Positions 42,585-51,084 of a stretch of 64,000 nt of DNA are shown here, piece by piece. This DNA comes from Burkholderiales bacterium (GTDB taxonomy: Bacteria > Pseudomonadota > Gammaproteobacteria > Burkholderiales > SG8-41), in contig JAIETP010000010.1 of NCBI GenBank assembly GCA_019744975.1, positions 124,001 through 188,000 of the forward strand, in the 5' to 3' direction. Made by a program: the position numbers and the translations under genes. The stretch's first letter is position 1; each line of letters opens with the position of its first letter. The notes below the pieces were generated by a model, which saw only the letters and a program-made list of their open reading frames with translations, was not told the origin of the DNA and searched no databases.

Positions 42585-42854
42585 CTAGCCCAACTTATTT
42601 AATTGCGACCGCTTTTCCTTGATCAACATCGCCGGCGAAATCCCGAACATCCGCCGGAATGTCCGGCTGAAATGCGCCGAATCGGCAAATCCGGTTTCGT
42701 GGGCCGCCTCGGTCCAGCTGCGGCCCTCCATCATGGCCACCACCGCACGGTTGATGCGCAGCCACAACACATAGCCGCGATAGGTGGTTCCCGTTTCCTG
42801 CACGAACAGGTGGCGCAGCCGGCTTGGTGACAGATGCACGGCGTCCGCCACCAA
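42585..42854 (-). pseudogene. AraC family regulator, C-terminal helix-turn-helix fragment
   Basis: About 89 residues: DAVHLSPSRLRHLFVQETGT, YRGYVLWLRINRAVVAMMEG and HETGFADSAHFSRTFRRMFG, the two HTH motifs of the AraC/XylS DNA-binding domain. The preceding sensor domain (normally 150-200 residues) is absent: sequence upstream is the stop of hflX, and TAG precedes the fragment. The final residues (KEKRSQLNKLG) are in AT-rich DNA of the neighbouring island. Judged a remnant of a regulator lost by deletion at this junction. Confidence 0.8.
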
Positions 42855-42859
42855 CTACT

Positions 42860-44326
42860 TTAACGCCCCCCCATCGCCAGACCGATGCGCTCGCGCAGGC
42901 CATCGATGTCCTTGCGCTCGCCGCGCACGCGGAAGTGCGCCCCCTCCGCGTCGGCCCGCTCCTCCAGCACCTGGCATTGCGCAAACAATTCACCGCGCAG
43001 CTGCTGCGCCGACCAGGGCAGGAACAACTCGGCCTTGACCAGGCGCCGGCTGAAAAACGCAAGGATCGTCTTGTGCAGCTTCGCCACGTCATCACGGTCG
43101 ACGGCGCTCATCACGATGCACTTGGGGTATTGCGCGCGCAAGGCCTTGGTGCGTGCGGCCTGCTCCCTGGCATCGCCGACCTGATCGATCTTGTTGAACA
43201 CGCGCAGGCGCGGCACCTTGCCCGCATCGATTTCCTCGATCACCTTCTCGGTCACATTGATCTGGCGTTCGAACCCGGGGTCGCTGGCGTCGATCACGTG
43301 GAGCAGCAGCGACGCTTCGGCGGCTTCTTCCAGCGTCGACTTGAACGAGGCGACCAGGTCATGCGGCAGGTTCTTGATGAAACCCACCGTGTCGCTCACC
43401 AGCACGCGCGGCACGCCCTCGGGCACCAGCGCACGCACGGTGGTGTCGAGCGTCGCGAACAGTTTGTTGGCAACCAGCACCTCGCTCCCGGTCAGCGCGC
43501 GCATCAGGGTGGACTTGCCGGCGTTGGTGTAGCCGATCAGCGCCACGCGCGCGAGGCCCTGGCTTTCCTGGCGCCGTGCGCGCTGCACCTGGCGTTCGAG
43601 GTCGAGGGCCGTGATCTCCTGCTTCAACTCTGCGATGCGGTCGCGGATCTTGGCGCGGTCCGCCTCCCCCGCGCCTTCACCGGCACCGCGGCCACCGACA
43701 CCGCTGCGCTGCCGCCCCTGCGGTCCGGCCAGCTTGGCCGCTTCGCGCAGCCGGGGCGCCAGGTAACGCAGGCGGGCGATTTCCACCTGCGCCCGTGCCG
43801 CATTGGAACGCGCGTGGCGGTGGAAGATTTCGAGGATGACCATGGTGCGGTCCAGCACGTCACAGCCGATCTCGTTTTCCAGGTTGCGCGCCTGCGAGGG
43901 CGAAATGTCGTGGTCGACCAGGACGAATGCAGCCCGGCGGGTGTCGGACTCGGCCAATGCCTTGGCTGCCTCGCGCGCCGCGACGGCGCCATGGCGTGCA
44001 ACGCGCTTTTCGGACCTCGTTTCCGGCAGCTTGTGCGCGCCCTGTTCCCCATCAGGCGCTTCCCGCGGATCATCAGACGCGGCATCCGGCGCAGCCTCGC
44101 CCTGCACAAAACGGCGCAACTCCTCGCGCTTGCCGGTACCCAGGTAAGCCATTGAGTCGAAACTGGCGCGCCTTTGCGTAAATGTAGCCACCACCTCGAA
44201 GCCCAGTGTTTTGGCCAGTTCACGCAGTTCGTTCAAGGAGGCTGCGAACTCCAGGTCGCTGATCCCTGTCAGCTGAACGGCAGCAACGACAGCGCGCTTC
44301 GGGGTTGAATTGACGGCTTTGGACAT
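42860..44326 (-). CDS. hflX: GTPase HflX
   Basis: A 488-residue ribosome-associated GTPase of the OBG-HflX group that splits stalled 70S ribosomes. The N-terminal domain (GTGKREELRRF, with an Asp/Glu/Pro-rich insert EAAPDAASDDPREAPDGEQG) precedes a glycine-rich linker and the G domain: G1 ALIGYTNAGKSTLMRAL, G2/G3 DTTVRAL and VSDTVGFIKNLPHDLV, G4 VFNKIDQVGDA and G5 VMSAVDRDDVAK. The C-terminal domain ends RERIGLAMGGR. The insert makes it about 50 residues longer than usual. In many proteobacteria hflX lies beside hfq; here it lies next to a deleted AraC gene. Confidence 0.95.
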   Translation of the reverse strand: MSKAVNSTPKRAVVAAVQLTGISDLEFAASLNELRELAKTLGFEVVATFTQRRASFDSMAYLGTGKREELRRFVQGEAAPDAASDDPREAPDGEQGAHKLPETRSEKRVARHGAVAAREAAKALAESDTRRAAFVLVDHDISPSQARNLENEIGCDVLDRTMVILEIFHRHARSNAARAQVEIARLRYLAPRLREAAKLAGPQGRQRSGVGGRGAGEGAGEADRAKIRDRIAELKQEITALDLERQVQRARRQESQGLARVALIGYTNAGKSTLMRALTGSEVLVANKLFATLDTTVRALVPEGVPRVLVSDTVGFIKNLPHDLVASFKSTLEEAAEASLLLHVIDASDPGFERQINVTEKVIEEIDAGKVPRLRVFNKIDQVGDAREQAARTKALRAQYPKCIVMSAVDRDDVAKLHKTILAFFSRRLVKAELFLPWSAQQLRGELFAQCQVLEERADAEGAHFRVRGERKDIDGLRERIGLAMGGR

Positions 44327-44457
44327 GCGGGGGGATTGTTCCTGTGGGGTCGAGCGCGGATTCGAGCGCAGATAGTACGCCCAATGACCAAGCCCGAAAA
44401 AATTAATCGGAGCAGAGTAACTTTCTGATTAGTTTCTCTGACCCGACAATAAACAAT

Positions 44458-44520
44458 AAATGGGGTCAGACTCGATTTTTTTGACACCACATGGGAACAT
44501 CAAGATCGCCCCTTTTAATT
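44458..44520 (+). repeat. Degenerate REP/transposase-end-like sequence
   Basis: ATGGGGTCAGACTCGATTTT is followed by a GATCGCCCCTTTTAATT block. Similar pieces are seen at 42552 (CTGGGGTCGATTTTTTC), 51623 (AATTAAAGGGGCC) and 60452 (CAATTTAAAGGGGCCGGGG). These resemble the GGGGTCAGA-type ends found near REP-associated tyrosine transposases in proteobacteria; no transposase gene is present. The remainder of the ~310-base gap before the dehydrogenase gene holds no recognisable feature. Confidence 0.4.
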
Positions 44521-44636
44521 GAAATTTCTTGCAACGGCATACAGGCGCACAAGTGGCGCGGGAAACCCGGACGGTCGCTGTCAATCCGGCATAATCATAT
44601 CCACGCCCTTCAACGCTGATCAGCGGAGCCCCAGCC

Positions 44637-45656
44637 ATGACCAAGATACGCGCCTGGGCGGCCAAGGCCGCCAAACAGAAACTCGAACGCCACGATTACG
44701 ATCCCGGCCCTCTCGGCAACGAGGAAGTTGAAGTCGCCGTTGAATATTGCGGCATGTGCCATTCCGATCTGTCGATGGTCGACAACGAATGGGGCATGGC
44801 CGCCTACCCTCTGGTGCCAGGTCACGAAGTGGTCGGCCGCATTGTTGCACTGGGCGCAGGCGTCAAGGGACTCGTCAAAGGCCAGCAGGTGGGGGTGGGC
44901 TGGACCAGCAGCAGTTGCATGCACTGTGCGCCCTGCATCGGCGGCGACCAGCATCTGTGCGCCACCGCGCAGCCCACCATCGTCGGCCACCATGGCGGAT
45001 TTGCCGACCGGGTGCGCGCGCACTGGGCGTGGACGATTCCGCTGCCCGCAGGGATGTCGCCGGAAACCGCCGGACCGCTGTTTTGCGGCGGCATCACCGT
45101 GTTCCATCCGATTCTGGAATACGGCATCAAACCCACCAGCCGGGTGGGCATCGTGGGCATCGGCGGCCTCGGCCACATGGCGCTGCGTTTCCTCAAGGCC
45201 TGGGGCTGCGAGGTCACGGCCTTCACTTCCAGCGCGTCGAAGCACGACGAGGCCCGCGCGCTGGGCGCGCATCACGTGGTGTCCAGCCGCGACTCGAAAG
45301 CCATCGCCGCCATTGCCGGCAGCCTCGATCTGGTGATCGTCACCGCCAACGTCGCGCTCGACTGGGACGCTATCATCGGCAGTCTCGGCCCCAAGGGCCG
45401 GTTGCATCTCGTGGGCGCCGTGCTGGAACCGATCCCGGTCCAGGCCTTTGCGCTGATCATGGGGCAGAAGAGCGTGTCGGGCTCGCCGACGGGTTCGCCG
45501 GGCAACATCGCAAAGATGCTGGACTTCTGCGCGCGCCACGGCATCGAGCCGCAGGTGGAACAGTTTCCGATGAGCCGGGTGAACGACGCCCTGGCCCACC
45601 TCAAGGCGGGCAAGGCGCGTTACCGCATCGTGCTGAAGGCGGATTTCGGCGGCTGA
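44637..45656 (+). CDS. Zinc-dependent alcohol dehydrogenase (cinnamyl-alcohol dehydrogenase/YahK-like)
   Basis: A 339-residue medium-chain dehydrogenase. The catalytic zinc site is visible in VEYCGMCHSDLSMVDNEWG and LVPGHEVVGRIVALG; structural zinc is bound by the four cysteines of SCMHCAPCIGGDQHLC. The cofactor fold has VGIVGIGGLGHMALRFLKA, and the segment around TSSASKHDEARALG suggests NADPH preference as in YahK/CAD. It likely interconverts aldehydes and alcohols. No close partner gene; it starts after a long, repeat-containing gap downstream of hflX on the opposite strand. Confidence 0.95.
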   Translation: MTKIRAWAAKAAKQKLERHDYDPGPLGNEEVEVAVEYCGMCHSDLSMVDNEWGMAAYPLVPGHEVVGRIVALGAGVKGLVKGQQVGVGWTSSSCMHCAPCIGGDQHLCATAQPTIVGHHGGFADRVRAHWAWTIPLPAGMSPETAGPLFCGGITVFHPILEYGIKPTSRVGIVGIGGLGHMALRFLKAWGCEVTAFTSSASKHDEARALGAHHVVSSRDSKAIAAIAGSLDLVIVTANVALDWDAIIGSLGPKGRLHLVGAVLEPIPVQAFALIMGQKSVSGSPTGSPGNIAKMLDFCARHGIEPQVEQFPMSRVNDALAHLKAGKARYRIVLKADFGG

Positions 45657-45760
45657 GCCGGAGGACCGGGCGCGATCTGTTTTTGTGAGTCGCGAGATGC
45701 TCGAAATGCCGCAAGCCCGCCGCAGAGGGCTTTGAAGCAGGAGTTGCAGTGCCATCCGAC

Positions 45761-45792
45761 CTTTGAAAGAATGGGCAACATTTCTTTCAAAG
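45761..45792. repeat. 11-bp inverted repeat in an otherwise empty 390-base gap
   Basis: CTTTGAAAGAA (45761-45771) and TTCTTTCAAAG (45782-45792) pair perfectly around loop TGGGCAACAT. The gap 45657-46047 contains two short overlapping minus-strand open frames without a supportable product, so I see no gene in it. Confidence 0.55.
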
Positions 45793-46047
45793 CGTAAATG
45801 GTTTTGAAAGCCCCGGAAATGTTAAATATTTGAATATTAAAGAATTTTTATCCACAAAGACTGGGGCAAAATTTACCTGTGCCGTGCAATCCTGGAGGCC
45901 ATCGAACTTGAATAAGCACGGGCCTGAGGAACATTTTTTCCAAGCGCCGCCTTCATAACCACGCCACTGACTACGGCGCCGCAATCCCCACAGTAGGAAT
46001 GAAGAATTATAGGCGGCAGAGTTCTTAGACTTGGTTGCCCCCCGAAC

Positions 46048-46602
46048 TTAACCACGCACCAGCCTCGCCAATTCCGCCCCCTCCACCAGCTTCACGCCCT
46101 TCTGCTTCGCGAACGCCCGCGCCTGCTCCGTCAATTCTCCCGCCACCGCGTACTGGCATTCCCTGGCTTCACGCTTTTCGCCGGCCACCGCCAATTCCCT
46201 CAGCGGCTCGGTGCCCGTGCGCGCGGCCTTCCAGCGCCGCGCGCACACCAGCGTCAGGTAACCCAGTTTCTCCAGCTCGAAATCCGCCACGCCGTCGACA
46301 CGCCGCACGGTGTAACCCCCGGCCCTGTATCCCCGCTCCAGCGCCTGTGCAAAATCCTCCCAGGACATGTTGCGGATCTTCTCCAGCGTTTTCTCCACCC
46401 GCGCGCCATCGGGCCCGAAGACCTGCTTCCAGGCAACCATCAGCGCGATGACGGTGAAGGGCAGGGTGGCAAACAGTGCATAGCCCCAGGCCATGAAGTT
46501 CTGCACCACCACAAACGTGGCGAGCGCAGCCAGCGCGCTCACCCACCAGCTCTGGCGCAGCAGCGTTGCGAATATCGAGTTCTCGGGTATCTTCCACTTC
46601 AT
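46048..46602 (-). CDS. Membrane-anchored Mrr-like restriction endonuclease fold protein
   Basis: A 184-residue protein. Two N-terminal membrane helices (WWVSALAALATFVVVQNFMA, WGYALFATLPFTVIALMVAW) precede a soluble domain with MSWEDFAQALERGYRAGGYT, VRRVDGVADFELEKLGYLTL and CARRWKAARTGTEPLRELAV. The D-x(n)-hydrophobic strand layout resembles the Mrr_cat nuclease fold, and such TM-plus-Mrr proteins are widespread in betaproteobacteria. The usual D-ExK/QxK signature is weak: the sequence after the Asp of GVADFELEK reads VCARRWK where DLLVQCKRW-type motifs occur, so activity is uncertain. A 10-bp hairpin lies just upstream of its start. Confidence 0.75.
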   Translation of the reverse strand: MKWKIPENSIFATLLRQSWWVSALAALATFVVVQNFMAWGYALFATLPFTVIALMVAWKQVFGPDGARVEKTLEKIRNMSWEDFAQALERGYRAGGYTVRRVDGVADFELEKLGYLTLVCARRWKAARTGTEPLRELAVAGEKREARECQYAVAGELTEQARAFAKQKGVKLVEGAELARLVRG

Positions 46603-46636
46603 GCTTGGCGCCTCGGGTTCATGAATCAGGAAATCA

Positions 46637-46663
46637 GTGTAACTTTTTAAAACAAAGTTACAC
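46637..46663. promoter_or_regulatory. Inverted repeat upstream of the Mrr-like gene
   Basis: GTGTAACTTT (46637-46646) and AAAGTTACAC (46654-46663) form a perfect 10-bp dyad with a seven-base spacer, 35 bases upstream of the Mrr-like start and downstream of the dioxygenase gene. It could be an operator or a weak terminator; there is no T tract. Confidence 0.45.
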
Positions 46664-46730
46664 CGTTCCCATTTATCCCGTGACAATGTCCGCACACCCC
46701 GGGATGCCTCAGACACCTTGAAGTCTGTCC

Positions 46731-47624
46731 TTACGCCCCCGGCACGGTCGCAAGCGCGCTGTCGGGTGACTTGCCGGCAATGGTCGTGCGGTGCAGCCTG
46801 CGTTTGTATTTCCGGTTGTCGAACGGCGTCGCGCGGTGCAGCGTGCAGCGGTTGTCCCAGAGCACGGCATCGCCGTCGCGCCACTGGTGGCTGTAGACGT
46901 ACTGGGGTTGCGTGCAGTACGCCGTCAGCTCTTCGATCAGCCTGGCGCCTTCCTCCGGCGGCATGCCGACGATCTCCTGCGCGTGGGCGCCGACATAAAG
47001 CGCCTTGCGGCCGTTGACCGGATTGGCGCGCACCAGCGGGTGTGTCACCACATGACGCTGCTTGTCTTCTTCCTTGTAGCCTTTGTCCTTGTCCGCGTCG
47101 CGCAGCGTCATGCGGTGCAGTGCTGTCATGCCCTCCAGCGCGGCTTTGCGCTCCGCGGGCAGGTCCGCCCAGGCCGCCCTGGCGCTGGCGAACCCGGTGT
47201 TGCCGCCGACCGGCGGCACGATGCGCGCTGCGAGCAGCGAGGCCAGCGCCGCCACCGGCTTGAAGGAGCTGTCGCTGTGCCAGTCCTCATTGCGCGCCCG
47301 GTGCGCCATCGCCGGATGGTCCGGCGGCAGGAAATTCCCGTCCTTGCCGAGGTTGGTCATGACCGAGATGTGGCCGGGATTCCAGTCGTTGCCGGGGTGC
47401 GCGATCATGGTTTCGAGTTCGCCGAAATGCCGGCTGAACGCGATCTGTGAGTCGTCGTCAAAATGCTGGTCGCGGAACACCAGGATCTGGTACTCGTTGA
47501 ACGCTTCCCAGATCACCCGGAAATCCCCGCGCGACAGCGGCACCGTCAGATCGATGCCGGTCACCTCCGCCACGAACAGGGGATGCAGACGCTTGACGGT
47601 AATGCGTGACCCGATGGAATCCAT
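46731..47624 (-). CDS. TauD/TfdA family 2-oxoglutarate-dependent dioxygenase
   Basis: A 297-residue non-haem iron enzyme. The facial triad is HxD in RNEDWHSDSSFKP and a distal His near LWDNRCTLHRATPFD; the 2-oxoglutarate Arg follows in KYKRRLHRTTI. The N-terminal LFVAEVTGIDLTVPLSRGDF and YQILVFRDQHFDDDSQIAFS are typical of TauD/TfdA (taurine, 2,4-D or other alpha-ketoglutarate oxygenases). The open frame extends far upstream, but that is antisense to the neighbouring enzyme gene; the ATG of MDSIGSRITVKRL, after GGAG, starts the conserved region. Confidence 0.92.
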   Translation of the reverse strand: MDSIGSRITVKRLHPLFVAEVTGIDLTVPLSRGDFRVIWEAFNEYQILVFRDQHFDDDSQIAFSRHFGELETMIAHPGNDWNPGHISVMTNLGKDGNFLPPDHPAMAHRARNEDWHSDSSFKPVAALASLLAARIVPPVGGNTGFASARAAWADLPAERKAALEGMTALHRMTLRDADKDKGYKEEDKQRHVVTHPLVRANPVNGRKALYVGAHAQEIVGMPPEEGARLIEELTAYCTQPQYVYSHQWRDGDAVLWDNRCTLHRATPFDNRKYKRRLHRTTIAGKSPDSALATVPGA

Positions 47625-47789
47625 GGTTTCTCCTGTAACAAAAAAACAAGGCCGGGCTGCCGGCGGGCCCGCGTGGGTGGTTCGAAGTCCGTGTGCGCCA
47701 CCTTGCAGTACCCTGCGCAGGCCATTGTCACACAGCCCGGGGCCCCGGGCCTGCGGGTCAAAAGCGGCCGTGTAAAGTAAGATCAAACC

Positions 47790-48971
47790 ATGCTCGAAAA
47801 CCGTATTCAGAAAATCATGAGCACTGTTGCTCACACGGCCACCGGCCTTGCCGCGCCGATCCGCATCGGCGGGATCAGCACCTTTGTGCTCGAGGCGCCG
47901 ATCGCCAAACCGGTCAGGAATTCCTGGCGCACGCTGACCTCGCGCAGCGCCCTGCTGCTGCGGATCACCGATCATGAGGGCGCCGAGGGCTGGGGCGAGG
48001 TATGGTGCAACTATCCTCCCCGCGGCGCGCAACATCGCGCGGACCTCATCAATCTGGTTGCGGCGCCGGTCATTGCCGGGCGCGAGTTTGCAGGCCCGGA
48101 GTCGGTGTTGCGCACGCTGGAGCAGGCACTGCGCATCCCGTCGATCACCAGCGGCGAATACGGTCCCTTTGCGCAGATCACCGCCGGCATCGACAACGCC
48201 CTGTGGGATCTGCTGGCGAAGCGTGCGGGCAAACCCCTCTGGCAGTACTGCGGCGGTGTCTCCCGGGTCGAGGTCTATGCCAGTGGACTCAGTCCCGACG
48301 ATCCCGGTTCGCTGGCCGCCCAGGCACTGCAAAACGGATTCCGCGCCGTCAAGCTCAAGGTCGGCGCGGACCCGGCCACTGACCTGAAGAATTCCGCGGA
48401 GTTGAGGACCCTGCTCGGCGCATCCGGCAGGCTGATGTACGACGCCAACCAGCGCTGGACGCTCGAACAGGCGAAGGAGGCCATCGCGGCGTTCGCGGAA
48501 TTCGAACCCCTGTGGATGGAGGAGCCGCTCGCCGGCGACGAACCGATCACCGCGTGGCAGGCGCTGGCCGGCAGCAGCGCCCTGCCCTTGGCCGCCGGGG
48601 AGAATGTCCGCGAACGCGCGGTGTTCGATGCCTTCGTCAACAGCGGCGCATTGCGGTTTCTGCAGCCCGACATGGGCAAGTGGGGCGGCGTCTCCGAATG
48701 CCTGCCGCTGGGACGGCGCGCCATCGCGGCGGGCCTGCAATTCTGTCCGCACTGGCTGGGCAGCGCGGTCGGGCTGATGGCCTCGCTGAATCTTCTGGGT
48801 GCGGCCGGCGGCCAAGGCTGGGGCGAGTGGGATGCCAATCCGAATCCCCTGCGTGAACAGCTGATGCCTGCGGCCATCAAGGTGACGGATGGTTTCGTCA
48901 CGCTGAGCGATGCGCCGGGCATCGGGTTTGCGCCCGACATGGCCGTGCTGAAGGATTTCGCTGCGCGATGA
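47790..48971 (+). CDS. Mandelate racemase/muconate lactonizing enzyme family protein
   Basis: A 393-residue enolase-superfamily enzyme. The N-terminal capping domain (IRIGGISTFVLEAPIAKPVR) is followed by the barrel, with KxK in AVKLKVGADPAT, metal ligands Asp in LMYDANQRWT, Glu in WMEEPLAGDEP and Glu in AAGENVRERAV, and a GWGEWDANPNPLREQLM C terminus. The set fits acid-sugar dehydratases or cycloisomerases; substrate unassigned. Start could be the first ATG or the second (MSTVAHTATG, nine codons later). Divergent from the TauD-like gene and followed closely by an aminotransferase on the same strand. Confidence 0.92.
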   Translation: MLENRIQKIMSTVAHTATGLAAPIRIGGISTFVLEAPIAKPVRNSWRTLTSRSALLLRITDHEGAEGWGEVWCNYPPRGAQHRADLINLVAAPVIAGREFAGPESVLRTLEQALRIPSITSGEYGPFAQITAGIDNALWDLLAKRAGKPLWQYCGGVSRVEVYASGLSPDDPGSLAAQALQNGFRAVKLKVGADPATDLKNSAELRTLLGASGRLMYDANQRWTLEQAKEAIAAFAEFEPLWMEEPLAGDEPITAWQALAGSSALPLAAGENVRERAVFDAFVNSGALRFLQPDMGKWGGVSECLPLGRRAIAAGLQFCPHWLGSAVGLMASLNLLGAAGGQGWGEWDANPNPLREQLMPAAIKVTDGFVTLSDAPGIGFAPDMAVLKDFAAR

Positions 48972-49023
48972 CGGCATCATCGTTACCGTATTCCCGTCTG
49001 AATGATCCGGCTCTGGGATATCC

Positions 49024-50232
49024 ATGACCACATCACCGTTTGACTTCACCCCGCTGCTCCCGTCGAACCTGCCCCCCGCAGCGCCCCGCTGGACCGGCCG
49101 CCCCAAATACGATTTCACCGGCGGCAACAATGATCCGGATGCGCTGCCGCTCGACGGCCTGATCGCGGCGGCCGATGCGGTGCTGCGGCGCGAGGGGCGT
49201 ACGCTATCGACCTATGGTCTCAACAGCGGGCCGCAGGGTTACCGCGCGCTGCGCGACTTTCTCGCCGGCAAACTGAAGCGTGATGCCGGCATAGTCTGCT
49301 CCGCCGACGACATCCTGATCACCTCGGGCTCGCTGCAGGCGCTGGACCTGGTCAATCACACACTGCTCGCGCGCGGCGATACCGTACTCATCGAGGAGGA
49401 TTGTTACCAGGGATCTATCAACCGCCTGCTCAAGCTGGGCGTGACGCCGGTGGGTATCCCGCTCGACCGCGACGGCCTGCGCATTGATGCACTGTCGAAC
49501 GCGCTTGCCGGCCTGAAAGCCAAAGGCATACGCCCCAAGTACATCTACACCATCCCGACCGTGCAGAACCCGACCGCCACCATCCTGCCGCTTGAGCGGC
49601 GCGCGGTACTCTTAAAACTCGCCGCGGAATACGGCGTGCCGGTGTTCGAAGACGACTGTTATGCCGACTTGAGCTGGTCGGGCGTACGCCCGCCCGCACT
49701 CTACGCGATGAGCGATCTGGGCAATGTCATTTATATCGGCTCGTTCTCAAAAACCATCGCACCGGCGCTGCGCGTGGGTTACATCGTGGCACCCTGGTCG
49801 ATCATGTCGCGCATGCTGGCGATCAAGACCGATGCCGGCTCCGGCGCACTGGAACAGATGGTGCTGGCGGAATACTGCACCGCGCATTTTGCGAAACACC
49901 TGCCGGTGCTGCGCAAAAGTCTGCGCGCGAAGCTCACGACGCTGATGGAATCACTGCGCGAACATTTCGGCGCGGCGGCGGAATTCGACGATCCGCAGGG
50001 CGGCATCTTTTTGTGGGTGAAGCTGCCGGACAGCGTCGATGCGCTGCAGCTCTACAAATCAGCGCAGGTCGCGGGTGTGGCCATCAATCCCGGACCGGAA
50101 TGGTCGGTGAACAAGACACACGCGAAGAACCGCATGCGACTGTGTTTCGCCAATCTGAGCCACGAAGAAATCAGCCAGGGTGTTGCAACGCTGGCCGAGG
50201 TCTGCCGCCGGGAGTTCGGCGTGCCGGGCTGA
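49024..50232 (+). CDS. PLP-dependent aminotransferase (2-aminoadipate/MocR-type class I fold)
   Basis: A 402-residue fold-type I aminotransferase. Seen: TYGLNSGPQGYRALRDFLAG, ILITSGSLQALDLVNHTLLA, YTIPTVQNPTATILPLERRA, VPVFEDDCYADLSWSGVRPP with the PLP-binding Asp region, and the Schiff-base lysine in YIGSFSKTIAPALRVGYIVA. The C-terminal arginine lies in KNRMRLCFANLS. It resembles LysN/2-aminoadipate transaminases and the aminotransferase half of MocR regulators, without a DNA-binding domain. Only 50 bases separate it from the enolase-superfamily gene, suggesting co-transcription. Confidence 0.93.
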   Translation: MTTSPFDFTPLLPSNLPPAAPRWTGRPKYDFTGGNNDPDALPLDGLIAAADAVLRREGRTLSTYGLNSGPQGYRALRDFLAGKLKRDAGIVCSADDILITSGSLQALDLVNHTLLARGDTVLIEEDCYQGSINRLLKLGVTPVGIPLDRDGLRIDALSNALAGLKAKGIRPKYIYTIPTVQNPTATILPLERRAVLLKLAAEYGVPVFEDDCYADLSWSGVRPPALYAMSDLGNVIYIGSFSKTIAPALRVGYIVAPWSIMSRMLAIKTDAGSGALEQMVLAEYCTAHFAKHLPVLRKSLRAKLTTLMESLREHFGAAAEFDDPQGGIFLWVKLPDSVDALQLYKSAQVAGVAINPGPEWSVNKTHAKNRMRLCFANLSHEEISQGVATLAEVCRREFGVPG

Positions 50233-50266
50233 ATCCATCGGGGTTACAGCCCCCCTTGCAACAGCA

Positions 50267-50539
50267 TCAATACACTTCGTCGTGGTCGCCGACATTGATC
50301 GGCACGATCTCCGACTTGGTGATCACCATTTCCAGGGTGATGCGGTAACTCAGATTGATCGATACGCCATGCAGCCCCGACAATCTGCCCTTCAATGCGT
50401 GCAGCCGCAATGATGGGTGATGCGGATTGGCTTCCAGCAGTTTGAGCGTCTTGGCGTATTGCCCGGCGGCGTCAGGATGGCGCTTGAGGAAGCGCGCGGC
50501 GCGGCGGTTGTACTGTTCGGTAAATACGAGTTGCCACAC
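50267..50539 (-). CDS. Type II toxin, RelE/ParE (plasmid stabilisation) family
   Basis: A 90-residue basic protein: MWQLVFTEQYNRRAARFLKR, then LKLLEANPHHPSLRLHALKG and GVSINLSYRITLEMVITKSE ending VPINVGDHDEVY. This is the compact RelE/ParE beta-sheet toxin fold, in which YRI and the terminal HDEVY are conserved. Such toxins cleave ribosome-bound mRNA or block gyrase. It starts three bases after the stop of the antitoxin gene, the standard antitoxin-first arrangement. Confidence 0.92.
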   Translation of the reverse strand: MWQLVFTEQYNRRAARFLKRHPDAAGQYAKTLKLLEANPHHPSLRLHALKGRLSGLHGVSINLSYRITLEMVITKSEIVPINVGDHDEVY

Positions 50540-50542
50540 AAG

Positions 50543-50803
50543 TCAGGCTGCCAGCTTGGCAAGGCGCTTGATATGTTGTTCGACCGATTCCTTCACAAAA
50601 CGGCCGGCGTCCAGATCCGCCTTGGATTCTGCCAGCGCGGCTTCGAGTTCGCACTCACGCAGGTGCGCATACTGTTCACGGCTCATCACCACGTATTTGG
50701 CCTGGCCGCGCACCGTCAGTGACACTTCGGGCTGGTCTTCAAGCGCGCGCTCGATCGCGCTGACACCCTTGGTTTTCAGGTCGTTGGCTGAAATGGAGTT
50801 CAT
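50543..50803 (-). CDS. Type II antitoxin, Phd/YefM-like
   Basis: An 86-residue antitoxin: MNSISANDLKTKGVSAIERA, then EVSLTVRGQAKYVVMSREQY and a charged C-terminal helix (LRECELEAALAESKADLDAG) that should bind and block the toxin. The N-terminal part is the Phd/YefM DNA-binding fold, so the protein probably represses its own operon. It is the first gene of the pair with the RelE/ParE-like toxin. Confidence 0.9.
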   Translation of the reverse strand: MNSISANDLKTKGVSAIERALEDQPEVSLTVRGQAKYVVMSREQYAHLRECELEAALAESKADLDAGRFVKESVEQHIKRLAKLAA

Positions 50804-50963
50804 GGCGATTCCTTTGTATCCGTAGTTTGCCTGTGCATGATACTGCTTAACGCACTTTAAACAATATTGTTAATAGTGCGATTAATAACCATCAACGCGG
50901 TCTGGGTGATTAATCAGGGCCTTGTCGCGGCGATTACGCCACCGAAGTATACACTCACTATTA

Positions 50964-50993
50964 ATAAAAATATCAATAAAAACAAATAGATAT
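50964..50993 (-). repeat. Dispersed AT-rich repeat, copy 6
   Basis: On the minus strand, ATATCTATTTGTTTTTATTG followed by ATATTTTTAT; its last 25 bases match copy 5 exactly. It lies between the two toxin-antitoxin modules, about 160 bases upstream of the Phd-like gene and in its orientation. Confidence 0.75.
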
Positions 50994-51084
50994 GAATATT
51001 TTTAGTGGGGTTGCCGCTAGATATCTGCTTGCTTCTCCCGCTCCGTTGCCATAACATGATTGCGTAACATGTTACGGAGGCGCC

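Noticed and set aside
42824-44155. A 443-codon plus-strand frame.
   Set aside because: It is the antisense shadow of hflX.
45787-46055. Two overlapping minus-strand small frames with Cys-rich pieces (SYCGDCGAVVSG).
   Set aside because: No start signal, different frames, and no family recognised; could be a decayed small gene but cannot be supported.
46731-49130. A 799-codon minus-strand frame starting far upstream of the TauD-like gene.
   Set aside because: The extra ~500 residues are antisense to the enolase-superfamily gene and show no homology pattern; the dioxygenase starts at its own ATG.
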